A stretch of DNA of 64,000 nucleotides from NCBI GenBank assembly GCA_027605045.1, contig JAQFWX010000124.1, positions 1-64,000 on the forward strand, in the 5' to 3' direction. The DNA comes from Phallus indusiatus (Eukaryota > Basidiomycota > Agaricomycetes > Phallales > Phallaceae). The notes beneath the pieces were generated by a model. The model saw only the letters and a program-made list of their open reading frames with translations. It was not told the DNA's origin and made no database searches. Below, piece by piece: positions 46,089-59,233 of this stretch. Positions within the stretch are counted from its first letter, which is position 1; every line of letters begins with the position of its first letter. Made by a program: the position numbers and the translations under genes.

Positions 46089-49000
46089 ATGTCGGACGCG
46101 TGTGGAGATGTTATCGACACTTCAGATGTGGAAGAAAGGGAAATTCTCCAAGCGGAGCAACCTGGCTATTATGAGAGAGTATGGGGGAAATCACGCGTAC
46201 ATATTTGTTCTTTCTATTCAACATCTCCTGCTGACAAGTATGTTCTTACAGAAATACCCGAATGATGACAATAACGTAGCTTCTGAGCAACGCTTATCTC
46301 GCACACCTTCGACTACGCTATTACGTTCTGAGCACAATATACTAGACAATGACTTTGAGGATCTTATACCTTACTCTGAGGATTTCCCTCGGCGCCATGT
46401 AACTGCAAAGACTGTCGAAGCATTCACACCTGGACCCATAATAGACGACGAACCAAACTCCTCTCAGGATCCCCTATGTCTGTTTTCGTACCCGTCTAGC
46501 TCTTTGGATGTCCTTTCCAGAAGTAAGACACCGGTGACCCCAGTGAAAACAGCGTCGCCTTTCAAGATTGCCGCTGACAAGCCAGAATTGCATTCACAAA
46601 ACGAGAGCTCGGAACTCTTAACGGGATCTGCGGTAAAAATCTCGGTCACCTTGAAATCACCCACGCTATTCAAATCGCGCTCGCTTGATCCTGTTCGTTT
46701 CAGTTCACTATCTCCCCTTTCTCAGCCGTCTCCAGATGATAGGGCTGAAGAACTCGCGGGGACATCTAACCCAGCTCGGAGTTTGTCACGTCGCTCTTCA
46801 GGTATGTATATTCGTGGTATCAATCTAAAACACTCTTTTAAAATCGAATAGAAGGTTACCTATCGCTCCCTATATCGTCATCCCCCAAGCTTCCATTACA
46901 CAGTCGTCAGCTGTCACCCGCACCCTCAGTACCTAGTTACGCAGATTTACACCGCGAGCAGAATTCTCCTCAGCATGTTGATGAGAATACACCATTCGTC
47001 ACACTGCCGGATTCAAATCACCTCGGTCGAAAGTACTCTCTTCGAAATCGTAGCGCAAAACAGCTCAATCCTTTTGAGTACGACAGCCGCCAATATAAGC
47101 GGCTCCTCCGTCATATGCCTGAAGCCATTGTCAGAAAGACTTTACTTCAAGCTGCTCGTAATGGTGAGGAGCACGACGCTGATTGGGTAGAGAGTCAAAA
47201 CGTTGGGCAGGAAGAATCTCAGGAACCAGAATTGCCTGTGAATGGAAGGCGACATCGGCTGGAACAACGTTCAGGATTAGATCGACTTTTGCAAGAGCTA
47301 CAGCTGACTTTGCCTTTATCCGACGACGGTTCCGATCCGGAGATAAACATAGACGGTGCAGATCGTGCTCAACAACCTAGAGGCAAGAAACGGAAAAGAG
47401 CAGTCAGGCCATTCCCTCTCAAAACCCTTGAAACAGTAAGTTCATTTCTGTTCTTGAATTATCTGCTTAATTTGAAAAGTCTTTCGAGAATCGTCAGCCT
47501 GATGCACCGAATATATCACCTCGCGGGCATTCGCCCCCTCAATATCTCAATCAATCTCCACTTTTTCCCGCAGTCGATGAGTTCAATCAGTTGTATGATG
47601 ATCCTCGACCTCCCTCGCCTCTTGCAGACCCTTTTCAACAGCTGGACATTTTCAGGAAGAGTGTCTCAGCAACTCCGTCTCCAGATCACAATAATTCCGA
47701 TAAGGAGCTTTCAAGTCGAAGAGGGAAAAGACTACGTCGAGGTCCCCGTTCTGGTACCGGGTCCGACATTATGGTTCTTGAAAAACCACATCCAACGACA
47801 CCAAAATCAGCACTTGAGTCGGATTCAGAACTATCTGCTCGCTCAGAAAATGGACCAACTGCAGAAGAAAAGATCTTACGTCGCTTCCTTCCTGCAGGTG
47901 TCGTGAAGAAATTTCTGGAGCAGGACAAGACGGTTAAGAGAGGAGCTAAGAATCGAAACGATGCTAATCAGCAAAGTGATAACGACGTCGTTAGGCCAGG
48001 ACATGGTCGGAAACGCATCGTCAGTCCTAATTCTCGTGATCCATCGCGGTATCAGATAAAGGGCGATACCGAGAGCGAATCTAATTCTTCGCTCCGATCG
48101 AAGTCAAAAGATGTCATAGACATTAGCGACGATGCTATAAGCGAAGATGATGATGATATAGAGTTATTGGAGAAGGATAGTGAAGGCATTTTGGATGAAA
48201 ATGAGCTGCAAAGCTGGTTGATTGGTGATCCGACCATCCGTGAAAGCGATGCCCTCGTTGAAAGTACACGGCATAGGTCTCCAGACCGAGACATTCCTCG
48301 TATTGAGCGTGAACCGGAGCTGATTGATAGAATGTTGCAACGCACGAGGCGTGTTGGTGCATCGGGATTGCGAGAACATAAAAACCGCAACGCAAAACAA
48401 ACTGGAGCAACAAAATCAAGTCGTGTACAGACTTCAAAACATCATGGGATAGAGTCCAAGAGGCTTTACCAAACGAAACTAACGTTTGATTGGATAGAAA
48501 AGGAGTCAAGAAAAGCTAAGCCACCGCGAGAATACAGGTCGCCATCCTTCCGGATTCCAAGCCACGATTCTGAAAACGAAGTTCAACAAGTGATCATCCC
48601 GATCCAATCAGAGACGGCTCCAAAAAAGGCTCCCAAGAAGAAACGGTATAAACGTATTCGCCCAGATAAATACCAGAATGTGTATTTCACTCGACACAAA
48701 GGCGTTAACATCACATCTGGACGCTCTCGTCCTTTCATACAAATTGACGTGCATGACGAGGATTTTCATGCTGCATTAGCTCCGGAAACGTCGTTACGCA
48801 GACCCAAAGTTCCAAAAGTCCATCATAACCGCAGAAAAACCGACCTCATTGACAAATTCCGAAACGCAGCCAACGCAGAACATGAGGAGTTTGATACGGA
48901 CGGGCATAGTCCTTCAATTCAGAAAATATCACTTGATTTGGGTATCCAACCCATTCCGGCCGGATTGACACTAAGCCGAGAAGGATACATTGGGAAAGGT

Positions 49001-52000
49001 CGTCTTTTCGAGTTTCTAGCCTTTCTGAACGGACCAGACCTGTCTTTCGAATGTCCATCCATATTCGCTACGCCAGATATTTGTCTGGATCCTCGCAAGA
49101 CTGTCGCCGAAATGTCAACCGATATAACTTCAATCTTTGACAAGCTGTATGACGCAAGCACTACACACTTGGGAGCCGAGGACATCATCAATAACATTGC
49201 TGATATGCAACGTTTGTCGTATGCTTTGCGTCAGTTGGTCACACACAAAGTGCTTCACGCAGATATCGATGAGGCCAATCATACCGCGGCTTTCGTATCA
49301 GAGCAAGTTCAACATCTTCTGGCCCGCATTGATGAAAAGCTCGAACTTGTCTCGGCAGATGGTCATAGCCTCGATTATCGCTCGTTCAGTTTGTACTGGT
49401 TGGCCGTTGAGCTTCACTTGCGCATAGCCTATGCTCGACAACGCCGATCACACGCTGATGAACCTTCTCACATATTGGAAACTCGTGCCGCTGATCAATA
49501 TGTCATACAGCTGGTGCGACGTCTCCTGGAATACGGTTTGGATCGTGTCGCGGATCCTCTTCAGAGAGATGGTCTCATGGTGGATAAAAATACCTCTGAC
49601 ATGTTTGTCCTTGAATGTTGGGTTTGTATAATCCACATATCCCCATTCCTATCCCATCCGACGTCCTCATCTGGACCTTCATTCTGGCGATTGATTGAAT
49701 CGGGTTCAGAACTGCAGTCAAACAAACCCGACTCTCCTGTGGCCCAAAGTGAACGCATTTGGAAGACAGTCTTGACGATGAGCGCGTTTTCCCAATTCTC
49801 GATGGAAGGGATTGCGAGAGCTCTCGTAAAGACCGACTCACATTGGCCAATCATAAGCAAAGTACTTCAATCCATTCGTCTGAACGCAGATCCCCAGAGG
49901 GACAACGCTAAACCAGCCGCGGTTCTACAAAAGCGCGACGCGTATCTGCGACTTGTTACAGCTAGATGTTATCTCCTTTCGTCTAGATGGCAATGGGACA
50001 CAAACGATGCTGAGGAGGTGTTCCGTGAGCTATACTCCATCTTTCGGAGTCGTGAATTTGGCAATCTTCTTGGGGAGCCAGATGACTTCCCCTCTTTCAT
50101 TCGGGACCGCGACGAGGCACTCTGTCATGCTTATTCGACTACCGATACTGCCTATAGCGTTTTTATGAAGTTGGTCATTCGTGCTGTGAGGAATTTTAAT
50201 GGAGACGAACGCTTGCGCGCTACAAAGATCACGAGGCTTCTCAGCCTTATCGTTCCAGTCGGTGCAACGTCTTTCTCGAAGACATCTCCACCGCTACACA
50301 ATGATCTTTCGAAGCTTTATAATCGTTACACGGCCATATATGTGGCCATCTACGTCGATCCCTCTGAGAAGCAGATTCGTTCACGTCTTCAACAAGTCCG
50401 TCGGTATGTGAACTTCAAAGTTGCGGATTCGGATTCTCGAATGGCGGCTATTCGTGCAATGATGAACATCTCAATTCTCCTGCGACATCTTAAGAAATCT
50501 TTGGGCGACATTCTTCAGTGGGCATCGGAAATGATAGGCGACTTGCTAACGGAGTACGGAGAATTACAAGCTAATGCTTTGATGGAAAGCGATGCTAGTC
50601 GTGCAATCCTTCTTGTTCAGACAGTTGTTGGTACTATCCGCTTTATCATGACGACTCCTACTTTGGATCGCACAGCATTAATTCAGGATGAGTATCCTGA
50701 TATTGCGTATTTGCAAGGTAACCTGATTCATATTCATCTTTTCCTGTATTAACAACATTGCAGTCTGGATGCCGCAGGCCTTATCCTCGCCTCTCGTCAA
50801 AGATCATCGTACTGGATTAGAAATTTGCTCATGCATACAGGAGTTTTTGAAAGTGCGGGAGAAGGTCATGCCATTGCCCGCCATGCCAAAACCTCGATTA
50901 GAAGAGAGTCAGGAAAGTCAAGAGGACTACGGAGACTACGATTTGGACATGAACGATCCTACTTTGTTGGCGTTGTTTGATCAATCTGAGCCCGTGAATG
51001 AGAACCATGCCGCCGACCTTCAAGCTAGCGAGGTGAATAGAGCAAATTCTAATGGATTTACATAATTCTGACACGATTTTGAAGGTGCTTAATTCCTTCT
51101 CCTCGCAATTGTACTCATGTGTATGCATGCATTTGGGATGCCCGTATAGAGAGATCGATGCGTGGTTGGAGTCTTGGCTGGGTTTTGGAAAGATCCTGGT
51201 TCAAAATCGAAAAAAGGTATTTTAACATTTTGAACAGTTGCTTGTATTGTTTCTTATAACCCTGTAGGAATGGGAGTATTATCTCAAACTTGGACAATCT
51301 GCTTGGCAAGACATTCGAGATCCATTCCGACAAATATACACTCGGTTGCGCTTTATGATGACCATTCTAAAGCTGGATCCCAGTTCCTACAAGGTATGTA
51401 GCTTTTCTTCGGAATGTATACATGACATCTAATATAACATATACACACCAGACACACGCCATTGAATTCCTCAAAGTCGGACTTGAAGCTTTGGTATCCC
51501 CGAAGCTAACTCTCGAACACGAATATTACAGTCTTCTGCTTTGCGTAGACAGCCTCTTCCATCCGCTTCTTCGTCAGATGCCATGCTCAATCGACCCCAT
51601 TTCTGGCTTATTCAATCTGGATAAATCATCTTTTCTGGACAAACGACTCGAATTCACTGCTAGTATGTTTCGGAAGTAACGAGACAACGCGTATTTCTCA
51701 TCGACGTTTTTTTGCACAGAGATCTTCCACAATGCATCAATGCAGCTGTCTGTTTCCCCCGCTGTGGTGATCCTGGATTTGGTAGAAGTGCTGCTGACAG
51801 CATTAAGCCAGTGGAAGGAACGAGTAAGTCTGACACGCTTCATTCGTGTACCTTTTGAAAACAAATGTTTGGATTTTGCAGGAAAGCCAGAATTTGACCA
51901 GTGAATACGAAAAATTCGTACAAGATACGCTTGCATTAGCGCGCTCTCACGATATCCTTTATGACCAACTAAGACTCCGTCTACCCAACCTCTTTCCATG

Positions 52001-52001
52001 A
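46089..52001 (+). CDS. Mus7/MMS22 family replication-fork repair protein
   Basis: Mus7/MMS22 proteins are nuclear factors needed for recovery of stalled or damaged replication forks; in yeasts they act with a cullin (Rtt101) ubiquitin ligase and promote recombination. The start is ATG at 46089 (MSDACGDVIDTSDVEER). The disordered N-terminal part, about 700 residues, has a conserved-looking YSLRNRSAKQLNPFEYDSRQ, KKRKRAVRPFPLKTLE and several SDSE-type acidic patches. The main exon (about 47485-50717) contains KRLYQTKLTFDWIEKE, the family-typical SLDLGIQPIPAGLTLSREGY and GKGRLFEFLAFLNG, and then a long helical region (VLECWVCIIHISPFL, LLSSRWQWDTNDAEEVFREL). Later exons give DAAGLILASRQRSSYWIRNL, EDYGDYDLDMNDPTLLALFD, EWEYYLKLGQSAWQDIRDPF and DILYDQLRLRLPNLFP with TGA at 51999-52001. 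About 11 exons encode roughly 1,790 residues, normal for the family. The family call rests mainly on the LGIQPIPAGLTLSREGYIGKG core and overall length. Confidence 0.87.
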
Positions 52002-52192
52002 TCAAAGGCTTCCAATTTTTTTGTACTAAAGTATTGTATTTTTGTTAGGAAGGCCATACTGTATCTACACATACCATCATCTCATTTTACCAGTGATCTA
52101 CACACTCATAGTAAATACTTCGGCATGGCATTATATTACGTACTGCGTTCAACAATTTGACTGTCGCCCACTAACATTTACCAACGACGGTT

Positions 52193-53319
52193 ATGTCTGA
52201 TCTTCAGGAAGAGCCGATCATACGTGTATTTCCACCGCTATATAAAAGCACCAAGAGTAAGATGTTAGTTTTATCGACTTATCAACGTGATAAAACCTAT
52301 ATCTGTCAGATCCCAACGTCGATAGACTGGCTTTCTTTCACATCATAGAGCGGCTCAAGGTGATGGTTTTCAGGCCATTAACACTCGTTACACTATAACC
52401 TATTGGTACTTCAGACACAAAAACGAACTGGTTGGACTTATCATAAGGTTTGCTACACTACAGATACAGTATATCTTCTATCTTGTGTCTGAGCTTTCCG
52501 CGTAATAGATTTCCAATCCAGAAAGGTATTCCACATTAACATTCATAATGTCGTGCCAGTCGCCAGATAACAGCAGTATATCAGATCATATGTATAGAAT
52601 GGCCGTTTTAGCACTTTGCTGTTCGGACGTGAAGCTGGATATCGCAAAATGTGTCATGCTATGCGTCGTGCATGACCTTGCTGAAGCCCAAGGCGAGTTC
52701 GAAACGCGATATCCATAGCTGTCAAGGGATTGACTGACATGCTTGTCATTAGTTGGTGATATAGCCCCTCGTGAAGGCATCCCTAAAGCCGAAAAACAAC
52801 GCCTCGAAGCGGTTTGTATTTATTGCTCAAAACTGTCACCCAGGAAAGCTCATTCCTTTTCCGTAATTAGGAAGCCATGCATAATTTTTTGCACGATATG
52901 TTACATTATTCGCCAGCTGCACAAAGGATAGAAGCGCTCTGGAATGTTAGTTACAACCATTGCTTGTGATTTGCCTTATAGGTGTCTGATCCTGATCAGG
53001 AGTACGAAGGTCAGCAAACGGACGAAGCTCGGTTTGTGAAAGGTGAGTATGGTGCCATAGCTCCCTGAGAGCAGTGTTGACTCTCATGATTAGACCTGGA
53101 CAGGTTTGAAATGGCATTGCAAGGTACGAAATCCATTGGGCCCACGCTTGAAATCGTATTCAGTCGATAACTTTCTTAGCCTCAGATTATGAGACTCGAG
53201 ACAGGACAGAGACACTGCAACCCTTTTTTGACAGTAGCTTGCCACACATCCGGCATCCGGAGGTTAAATCATGGGCAAACGATTTAGAAATTGAGCGACA
53301 ACAGCGGCTACAAAATTGA
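52193..53319 (+). CDS. HD-domain 5'-deoxynucleotidase, HDDC2/YfbR-like
   Basis: This is predicted to dephosphorylate deoxyribonucleoside 5'-monophosphates using a divalent metal held by an HD domain (HDDC2 in animals, YfbR in bacteria, Ygk1 in yeast). The start is ATG at 52193 (MSDLQEEPIIRVFPPLYKS). Motifs over about nine short exons are LAFFHIIERLK, KRTGWTYH, SDHMYRMAVLALC (first metal His), VVHDLAEA (HD pair), VGDIAPREGIPKAEKQRLEA, MLHYSPAAQRIEALWN, EYEGQQTDEARFVK, and DLDRFEMALQ (final metal Asp). The end reads HPEVKSWANDLEIERQQRLQN with TGA at 53317-53319. Metal ligands are all present. Around 230 residues fits the family. The gene is convergent with the purine biosynthesis gene ADE16/17, with only 33 bp between stop codons, so their transcripts must overlap. 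Confidence 0.9.
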
Positions 53320-53352
53320 AACACTTCTTTTCTCTTAAAATTTACGATATCT

Positions 53353-55558
53353 CTAATGATGGAACAAACGAAGGCTGGTGTGCGCGAAGACTATTTCATG
53401 TTCATCCGCTGCTTTGATGCATTCTTCATCCATGATACTGCCTGATGGAGCTGCAAGGTATCGAACGCCACTCTTCTTCGCTCTGTGGACATTGTCCGGG
53501 AATGGGAAGAACGCGTCGCTAGAGCACGCCACACCATCCAACTTAGCCGCATGTTCACGCCTTTCCTGAATCGATAATGGCTCTGGAATAGTATCAAAAA
53601 GGCTTTCCCATTGAGTCTTTTCACCCCCTTCGAGTTCTTCCCCTCCTACGAAAAGATCAATAGCGTTAGCTTTGTCCGGACGCTTGGTCCCTTTTCTGAA
53701 TGGCAAGGACAAGACGCGCGGGTGATGCCTTAACCACCAGTAATCGGCTTTAGAGCCCGCTAATCGTGTGCAGTGAATACGCGACTGTTGACCAGCACCA
53801 AGACCTATAATGGCGCCGCGATAGGCATACGCCACACTATTGGATTGTGTGTATTTCAAGGCAAGGGTAGCCACTATGAGATCAACCAAAGCTTGTTCAG
53901 GCATCTGAATAGTATGAATTCAATGATACGCTAAGAAGGTATCACAAAGAATAAAACATACGGTTTTGTTTTTGGAGACTATATTTGTGAATAGCGAGGC
54001 ATCGATCTTTGCGTCGTTTCGGTTTTGCTCCAAGTAAATACCATAAACTTGGCGTTTCTCTTTGGAAGGGGGTTTATAACCCGCATCCATCTAGAGATCG
54101 CCGCTATCAGGTTCATTTTACGTAGACGAAATCCCTTGTTACGTACTTGCAAGACGGTATATTTCCCCGATTTTTTCTTCTTCAAGAGGTCTAATGCCTG
54201 GTCCGAATATCCAGGGGCAATAATACCGTCAGATACCTCTCTCGAGATGATCCGTGCGGTTGCAACATCGCAAGGATCGGATAAGGCGATGAAGTCCCCA
54301 AAAGACGACATTCTGTCAGCTCCTGAAAAAAAAAAGAGAAATTTTATAAACGAACGTGACATTGCACAAAGCATTTTGAATGAACTGACCTCGAGCACGA
54401 GCATATGCAGCTGCTAGAGGAGTTAAAGGCTCTTTCAAGTCCTCAACACCATATACAATTTTTTCAATGTCGCTGAGCGCGACTCCCACAGCAGCTCCCG
54501 CTGGAGAGACATGCTTGAATGATGCCGCTGCAGGTAAACTCAAGCTCTCCCGTAACTCGGATACCAACGCATAAGAATTCAGTGCATCCAACAGGTTGAT
54601 ATATCCAGGGGAACCAGCCAATACTGAATATTAACATGAAATTCGTTTTTGTAAACACCAAGGCAAAATCAAAAAAAAATACCGACCTTTGAATGGTAGT
54701 TCGCCGCTAGTTACGTAGGCCTGAGCCGGTTTTTGATGGGGGTTAGCTCCATAGCGGAGAGAAAGAGATTGCACAAGTCCGGTAGAATTACTTGAGGATG
54801 CATATTGCTGTCTGAAGTAATTACTTATAGCTTCGTCATACGTTGCAGTTGCCTCAAATGCCTTCAAAGCAAGCAGTTTCCGCATATCCGCCCCAACGTC
54901 GCCGTTTCCTTTCTTGAAGGCTTGAAGAAAGGCTGTATAATCAGCAGGAGCTGAAAGCACTGAGACGCGTTCGTGATTTTTGGCGGCGGCACGTAATAAA
55001 GTTACGCCCCCGATGTCAATCTCTTCGATTGCATCTGGTAATGTGCTGTTGGGTTTTGCAATCGTTTCTTCGAATGGATATAAGTTGCAAACTACGATAG
55101 AGATGGGTGAGATATTTTGATTTTTAAGGTCTTCTTGATCAGAGGCAATGTTCCGAGCGAGAATTCCTTTCAATCAATCAACGAATCAGCTAATTTATTT
55201 TCTTGTTTTTTCAAAAACATCACCTACCACCGTGAACAGCTGGATGTAGGGTTTTGACACGACCTCCTAGCATTTCTGGCGCATTGGTGATGTCTGAGAC
55301 GTCCCTGCATGTATATTGAATAGATCATCTTTTGAGTCTCAACAGTGTAATTTCTGACTGAATAGGGATTCCAGCATCTCTGATCTTTTTCGCAGTTCCT
55401 CCCGATCCTAACAAACGTACACCAGCTTCGTGCAATCCCGTAGCTAACTCCAAAAGGTTTGTCTTGTCGTACACGGAGAGAATCGCTAAGAAAAAGTTAT
55501 AATGATCTTGATATTTATAAAATAGCGTTTCAACAGCAAATGCACCTGTTTCAGTCAT
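53353..55558 (-). CDS. ADE17: Bifunctional AICAR transformylase / IMP cyclohydrolase (ADE16/ADE17, PurH)
   Basis: This catalyses the last two steps of de novo purine synthesis: formylation of AICAR by 10-formyl-THF, then ring closure to IMP, in the cytosol. A tiny first exon, MTET from ATG at 55558, splices to [23 protein letters not shown] cyclohydrolase motifs are [52 protein letters not shown] and [19 protein letters not shown]. Transformylase motifs are [16 protein letters not shown], the catalytic lysine-histidine in [34 protein letters not shown] and [20 protein letters not shown]. It continues with [19 protein letters not shown] and ends HTSLRLFHH with stop at 53353-53355. The exon chain needs about seven introns. 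Length of about 600 residues and all catalytic landmarks are normal. ADE16 and ADE17 cannot be told apart outside yeast; the symbol marks the orthologous group. Confidence 0.95.
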
Positions 55559-56238
55559 TTTCCCGTCCGAAATTCAGCCAGAAAATACAAAGACGAAGGT
55601 CAAAATTCAAAATTCCAGGCTGCCTTCGCTTGCTGATTATCTTTGCTTAGATAAGCGCATGTGACTTAGCCTCCGACAGCGAAATTTCAAATCAGTTCCG
55701 CGACATGCAGCAGCATGCTTGGTTGTTACGGTAAAGTCAACAAATAACATGTTTCTTTTAACAACAACGCCGTCGATGAAAATACACTCTGCAATTCAGA
55801 TCCTTCCTATCGAAGACCTCGTTCATGAAATTCTTACAGTTACGGCTGGTCCCAATTTTACATAAGTAGGTGAAGCTCAGTGCACTCCTTAATGAACCAG
55901 AAGTAAAACAAGCTAGCGAGTTCTTGTGACTCTTTACTTTCTCCTCATGAATTTAAGCATTGCTTTAGTGAGAAAATTAGTTGGACGCACAGCCTGGCAC
56001 GTTGTCGGACTTCTGCTGCAGTGCTAAATATCTTTACTGCCTTGTCTCCAGAAACGAACCATCGGCGTTCATCGGTGTCAGAATTGAATTTGACATGTTG
56101 GAACTTCTTTGATTTCTCACTCTCAACCCAAAAATGTGTATCAAGCGAGCCACAGTATCCAGTCCACTGCCACGAGGCTTCATTCCAAATCCACTTGCTT
56201 AACGCCACTCGACCAAGTCGTATTTTATCCAAGTCCCA
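55559..56238. other. Intergenic region upstream of the NACHT gene
   Basis: This contains the ADE16/17 promoter on the left. A short open stretch from ATG at 55776 reads IQILPIEDLVHEILTV, faintly F-box-like, and stops after about 29 codons, so a decayed F-box fragment is possible but weak. Nothing else coding is supported. Confidence 0.4.
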
Positions 56239-58824
56239 ATGTCGTTAACGTTGTAAGTTTATTGATATTAGCGTTAGCGAGATTAATAATATTTTCCTCG
56301 CAGACTTGAGCAGTATCGATACACGATCTCCGGTATGACCTCATTTATTAACGCAACCTGTATTGCAGCTCAATGTAGTTTGTAGATCTCAAACTGAAGA
56401 ATCCTTCAATTCCTCGCCTGAAGATCCACAAACCAGTCTTTTTAATTGAAATCACCAAAGTCGTCGATAGCGATAACGAACGATTGAAGCCAGCCGAAGG
56501 AAAAGTTGATAGAAATCAAGTTGTTTGGAACGAACAGATTCTGTAAAGTTATCGAGATTTTGGAAGATTTGACTAACATTTTGACGAACTTTTCGATTCA
56601 AATTCAAATAGCTATAATGTCAGCTCGGAGTTCACTGTCAACTTTAAAGTCCTTATGAAGAAGAGGAGAAGGGGAAGAAATGACGAGTCGGAGACTATTG
56701 GAGAGTGTACAACTAGCATGTCCAGCCTTCTTGACATATCATCCGGTACATTCACAATCCCTTGTAATCTCACTCTCGTGCTCATGACACAAACCATTGT
56801 AGAGTGTACCTTTCAACTGCGTGAGAACTATCAGCTAGGTTTCAAAGTCAAAGAAGACCGCTTTAAGGATATTCTTGACAAAGCGAAACAGCAGAGTGAG
56901 AATGTCTATTTTGCGGATGGGAAATCCTGGTCCACGTTTCTCACTTATCTCGGGATTGTGAAGGCGACAATAGATCCCGTTGTCTCGGTTTGCATTTTGT
57001 TATTCCTAGCTTGTAAATTGACCCTAATCAATCACGTAGTTAAATCCATACGCTCACAAAATTTGGAGCGTCGTGTCCATGGTTCCAGATGTGAGAGCGT
57101 TTTGTTTTCGTCACTTTACAGACAGTAATTTAACAGCCTGTTAGGCACTTCAAGTGAATGACGCTCGGACCAAGAACATCAAGGAATTACTTCAAAAATT
57201 GTTGTTCGTCTACGAGTACATAGATGAGGCGGACCGGCTGTCTGTATTGAGAGATACTAGAACCAACCAGTTGAAACTTCTTATCGATAAAACTTGCGAA
57301 TGCGCCGAATTTATTAATAGTTACGTGGTGAATAATCCAGGTAAATACTCTTTTCTTTCATGTTCCCAATCTGAGGCAAACCGTCTGACTTTTATTAGTC
57401 ACAAATTTCATAAAAGGGCCGATTTTTGATGACAAGATTTCGGGGTTCCAGAAATCATTTGATCAAATTATGGAACATAATCGGGAGTTTTTGTTGCTCG
57501 ATATAGCGTCAGATATTGGTAAATCATTTTCTTTATGCATGTATGTGCTTGATTCTCAAGATCTGTTGCCAGTGGTTTCCAACCTTCTTCGCGATATACA
57601 TTATGCCAATGATGCTGGGTTTGTCGAGGGAAAGAAATGCCTACCAGGAACTAGCGAAATTCTCGTCAAAGAGATAGAGGAGTGGGTTAAGAAGGATACA
57701 ACAGAGCGTGTTCTCATGGTCAGCGGACAGGCAGGAACCGGGAAATCGGCAGTCGCTCACACAATAGCCAAGAATCTACATGATCAACTTGGGTCATTCT
57801 TCTGCTTTAGCCAGAGCAACAAAGGAATGGTCAAATTCTTATTTAGCACCATTTCTCGCAACTTGGCTGATCGCAATGTGTTGTGGAGACGAAATCTCGT
57901 ACAGGTTGTCAAAGACATTGCGATTAGAAAGTCCTCAGATCCCGAAACGCAATTCAACGAAATGATCATCAAGCCGTCTAGAGGAACGACAAAGCGGATG
58001 ACTATCATCATAGATGGCTTGGACGAAAGCGGTGACCAAACGGATCGCAAGGTCCTTTTGAACTTGCTTTTTGAAAGAAGTTCAGAGCTTCCGAGCAATT
58101 ATCGTATCATAATAACATCCCGTCCTGAAAATGACATCGCACGGTTCCATCAACACCCAAATGTTCATTGCATATGTATGGCAGACGGTAACCCCACTGA
58201 TACGCTTAACGATATCCAGCGAACTATCCCCCATGATCTATCTGACGTAACGGAGACTTTGAGTGCAATTGACAGGGACTGGAGTTTGTTACTAGCCCAG
58301 AGCGCACAAAACCTTTTTATATGGGCTAAACTTGCATGTGTTCACATCCTGGAACTGGACTCGTTTGAAGCAGCGGACCGACTAAAAGCTGTCCTTTCTG
58401 ACCAAATTCTTGATGCCCAGTCGGGCTGCAAGACTGACAGTTATCTCACTCTGTTGAAAACATTTGTCAAGGCGCTTATGGTTTCGCGGAAGCCGCACTC
58501 AGTCTCTGATCTGCAGGCGTTTTTCGGGCCTAGTTGCCGGGACAGCAAAGTTATATTACGTACAGGGCTTCTTAGAAACTTATTTTTTTTTTTTTGATAA
58601 CCGATGAAAGCCAGGTACACTCTACCGCAGTGTTCAGTCGATTGGTCCGATCCCGCTTAGTAAAATGAAGTTGATCGGATAGGACCCCGATAACTGCTCT
58701 TAAAAAGTGTCGTAAATAGCCGATGTTATATATAATATAAGAACTTTACCAAAAAAAAATTTAGTTGACAGTAGTGCTTTGGAACCAATAGGATTCTCAC
58801 CGACGGGCCCCTGTCAGGTGGAGA

Positions 58825-58940
58825 GAAATAGAGCGGTGAATGTGACTGAAGGAGAAATAGAGCGTTGAATACGACTGAAGGAAAAATCGAGCGCTGAATT
58901 CCACTGAAGAAGAAATAGAGTGGTGAATGCGACTGAGGGG
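58825..58940. repeat. Four tandem copies of a 29-bp unit
   Basis: Four diverged 29-bp units run end to end without gaps: 58825-58853, 58854-58882, 58883-58911 and 58912-58940. Each begins GAAATAGAG or a close variant, has GGTGAAT or similar at the centre and closes GACTGAAG-like. The array lies just downstream, in the minus sense, of the tRNA-like sequence at 58989-59062. Confidence 0.85.
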
Positions 58941-58988
58941 TGCAACCGAGTTTGATGGCGAAACGAGGAACGCGATTGGGTAAAAAAT

Positions 58989-59062
58989 CTAGCAGCTACA
59001 AGATTCGAACACAGACAGCAATCAGCCCGATGCGGGTGTATGACCACTGAGCTACAGGACCA
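58989..59062 (-). repeat. tRNA-like (SINE head-like) sequence
   Basis: On the minus strand the segment starts GGTCCTGTAGCTCAGTGGTC, matching a Pol III A box (TAGCTCAGTGG). About 35 bases later it has TGTTCGAATCTTG, matching a B box. It is followed at once by TTTTTT (complement of 58982-58987), a Pol III terminator. The anticodon arm and acceptor pairing are not regular, so a functional tRNA is unlikely; a tRNA-derived SINE or tRNA relic is the better reading. Confidence 0.55.
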
Positions 59063-59233
59063 GACAATTTCAATCCAAAGCAGAAAATCTTTGACGACAT
59101 GAAAGAAAATACCTTGTCCAATGAATGTCGACCTAATTCGACCCGTACTGTGAATGAAAGTACAAATAACAGCACGTGATCATGACTCACGGTGCACGAT
59201 AAACACTGATACGTTGAAATTGTGAATTGAACT

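Noticed and set aside
55776..55865. F-box-like beginning (IQILPIEDLVHEILTV)
   Set aside because: Only about 29 codons before a stop and no convincing continuation; too short to call.
58825..58940. CRISPR-like array (29-bp units)
   Set aside because: The units are contiguous without unique spacers, diverged, and in a eukaryotic genome, so it is a simple tandem repeat.
58989..59062. Functional tRNA gene
   Set aside because: A and B boxes and a T6 terminator are present, but acceptor and anticodon stems do not pair properly; reported as a tRNA-like repeat.
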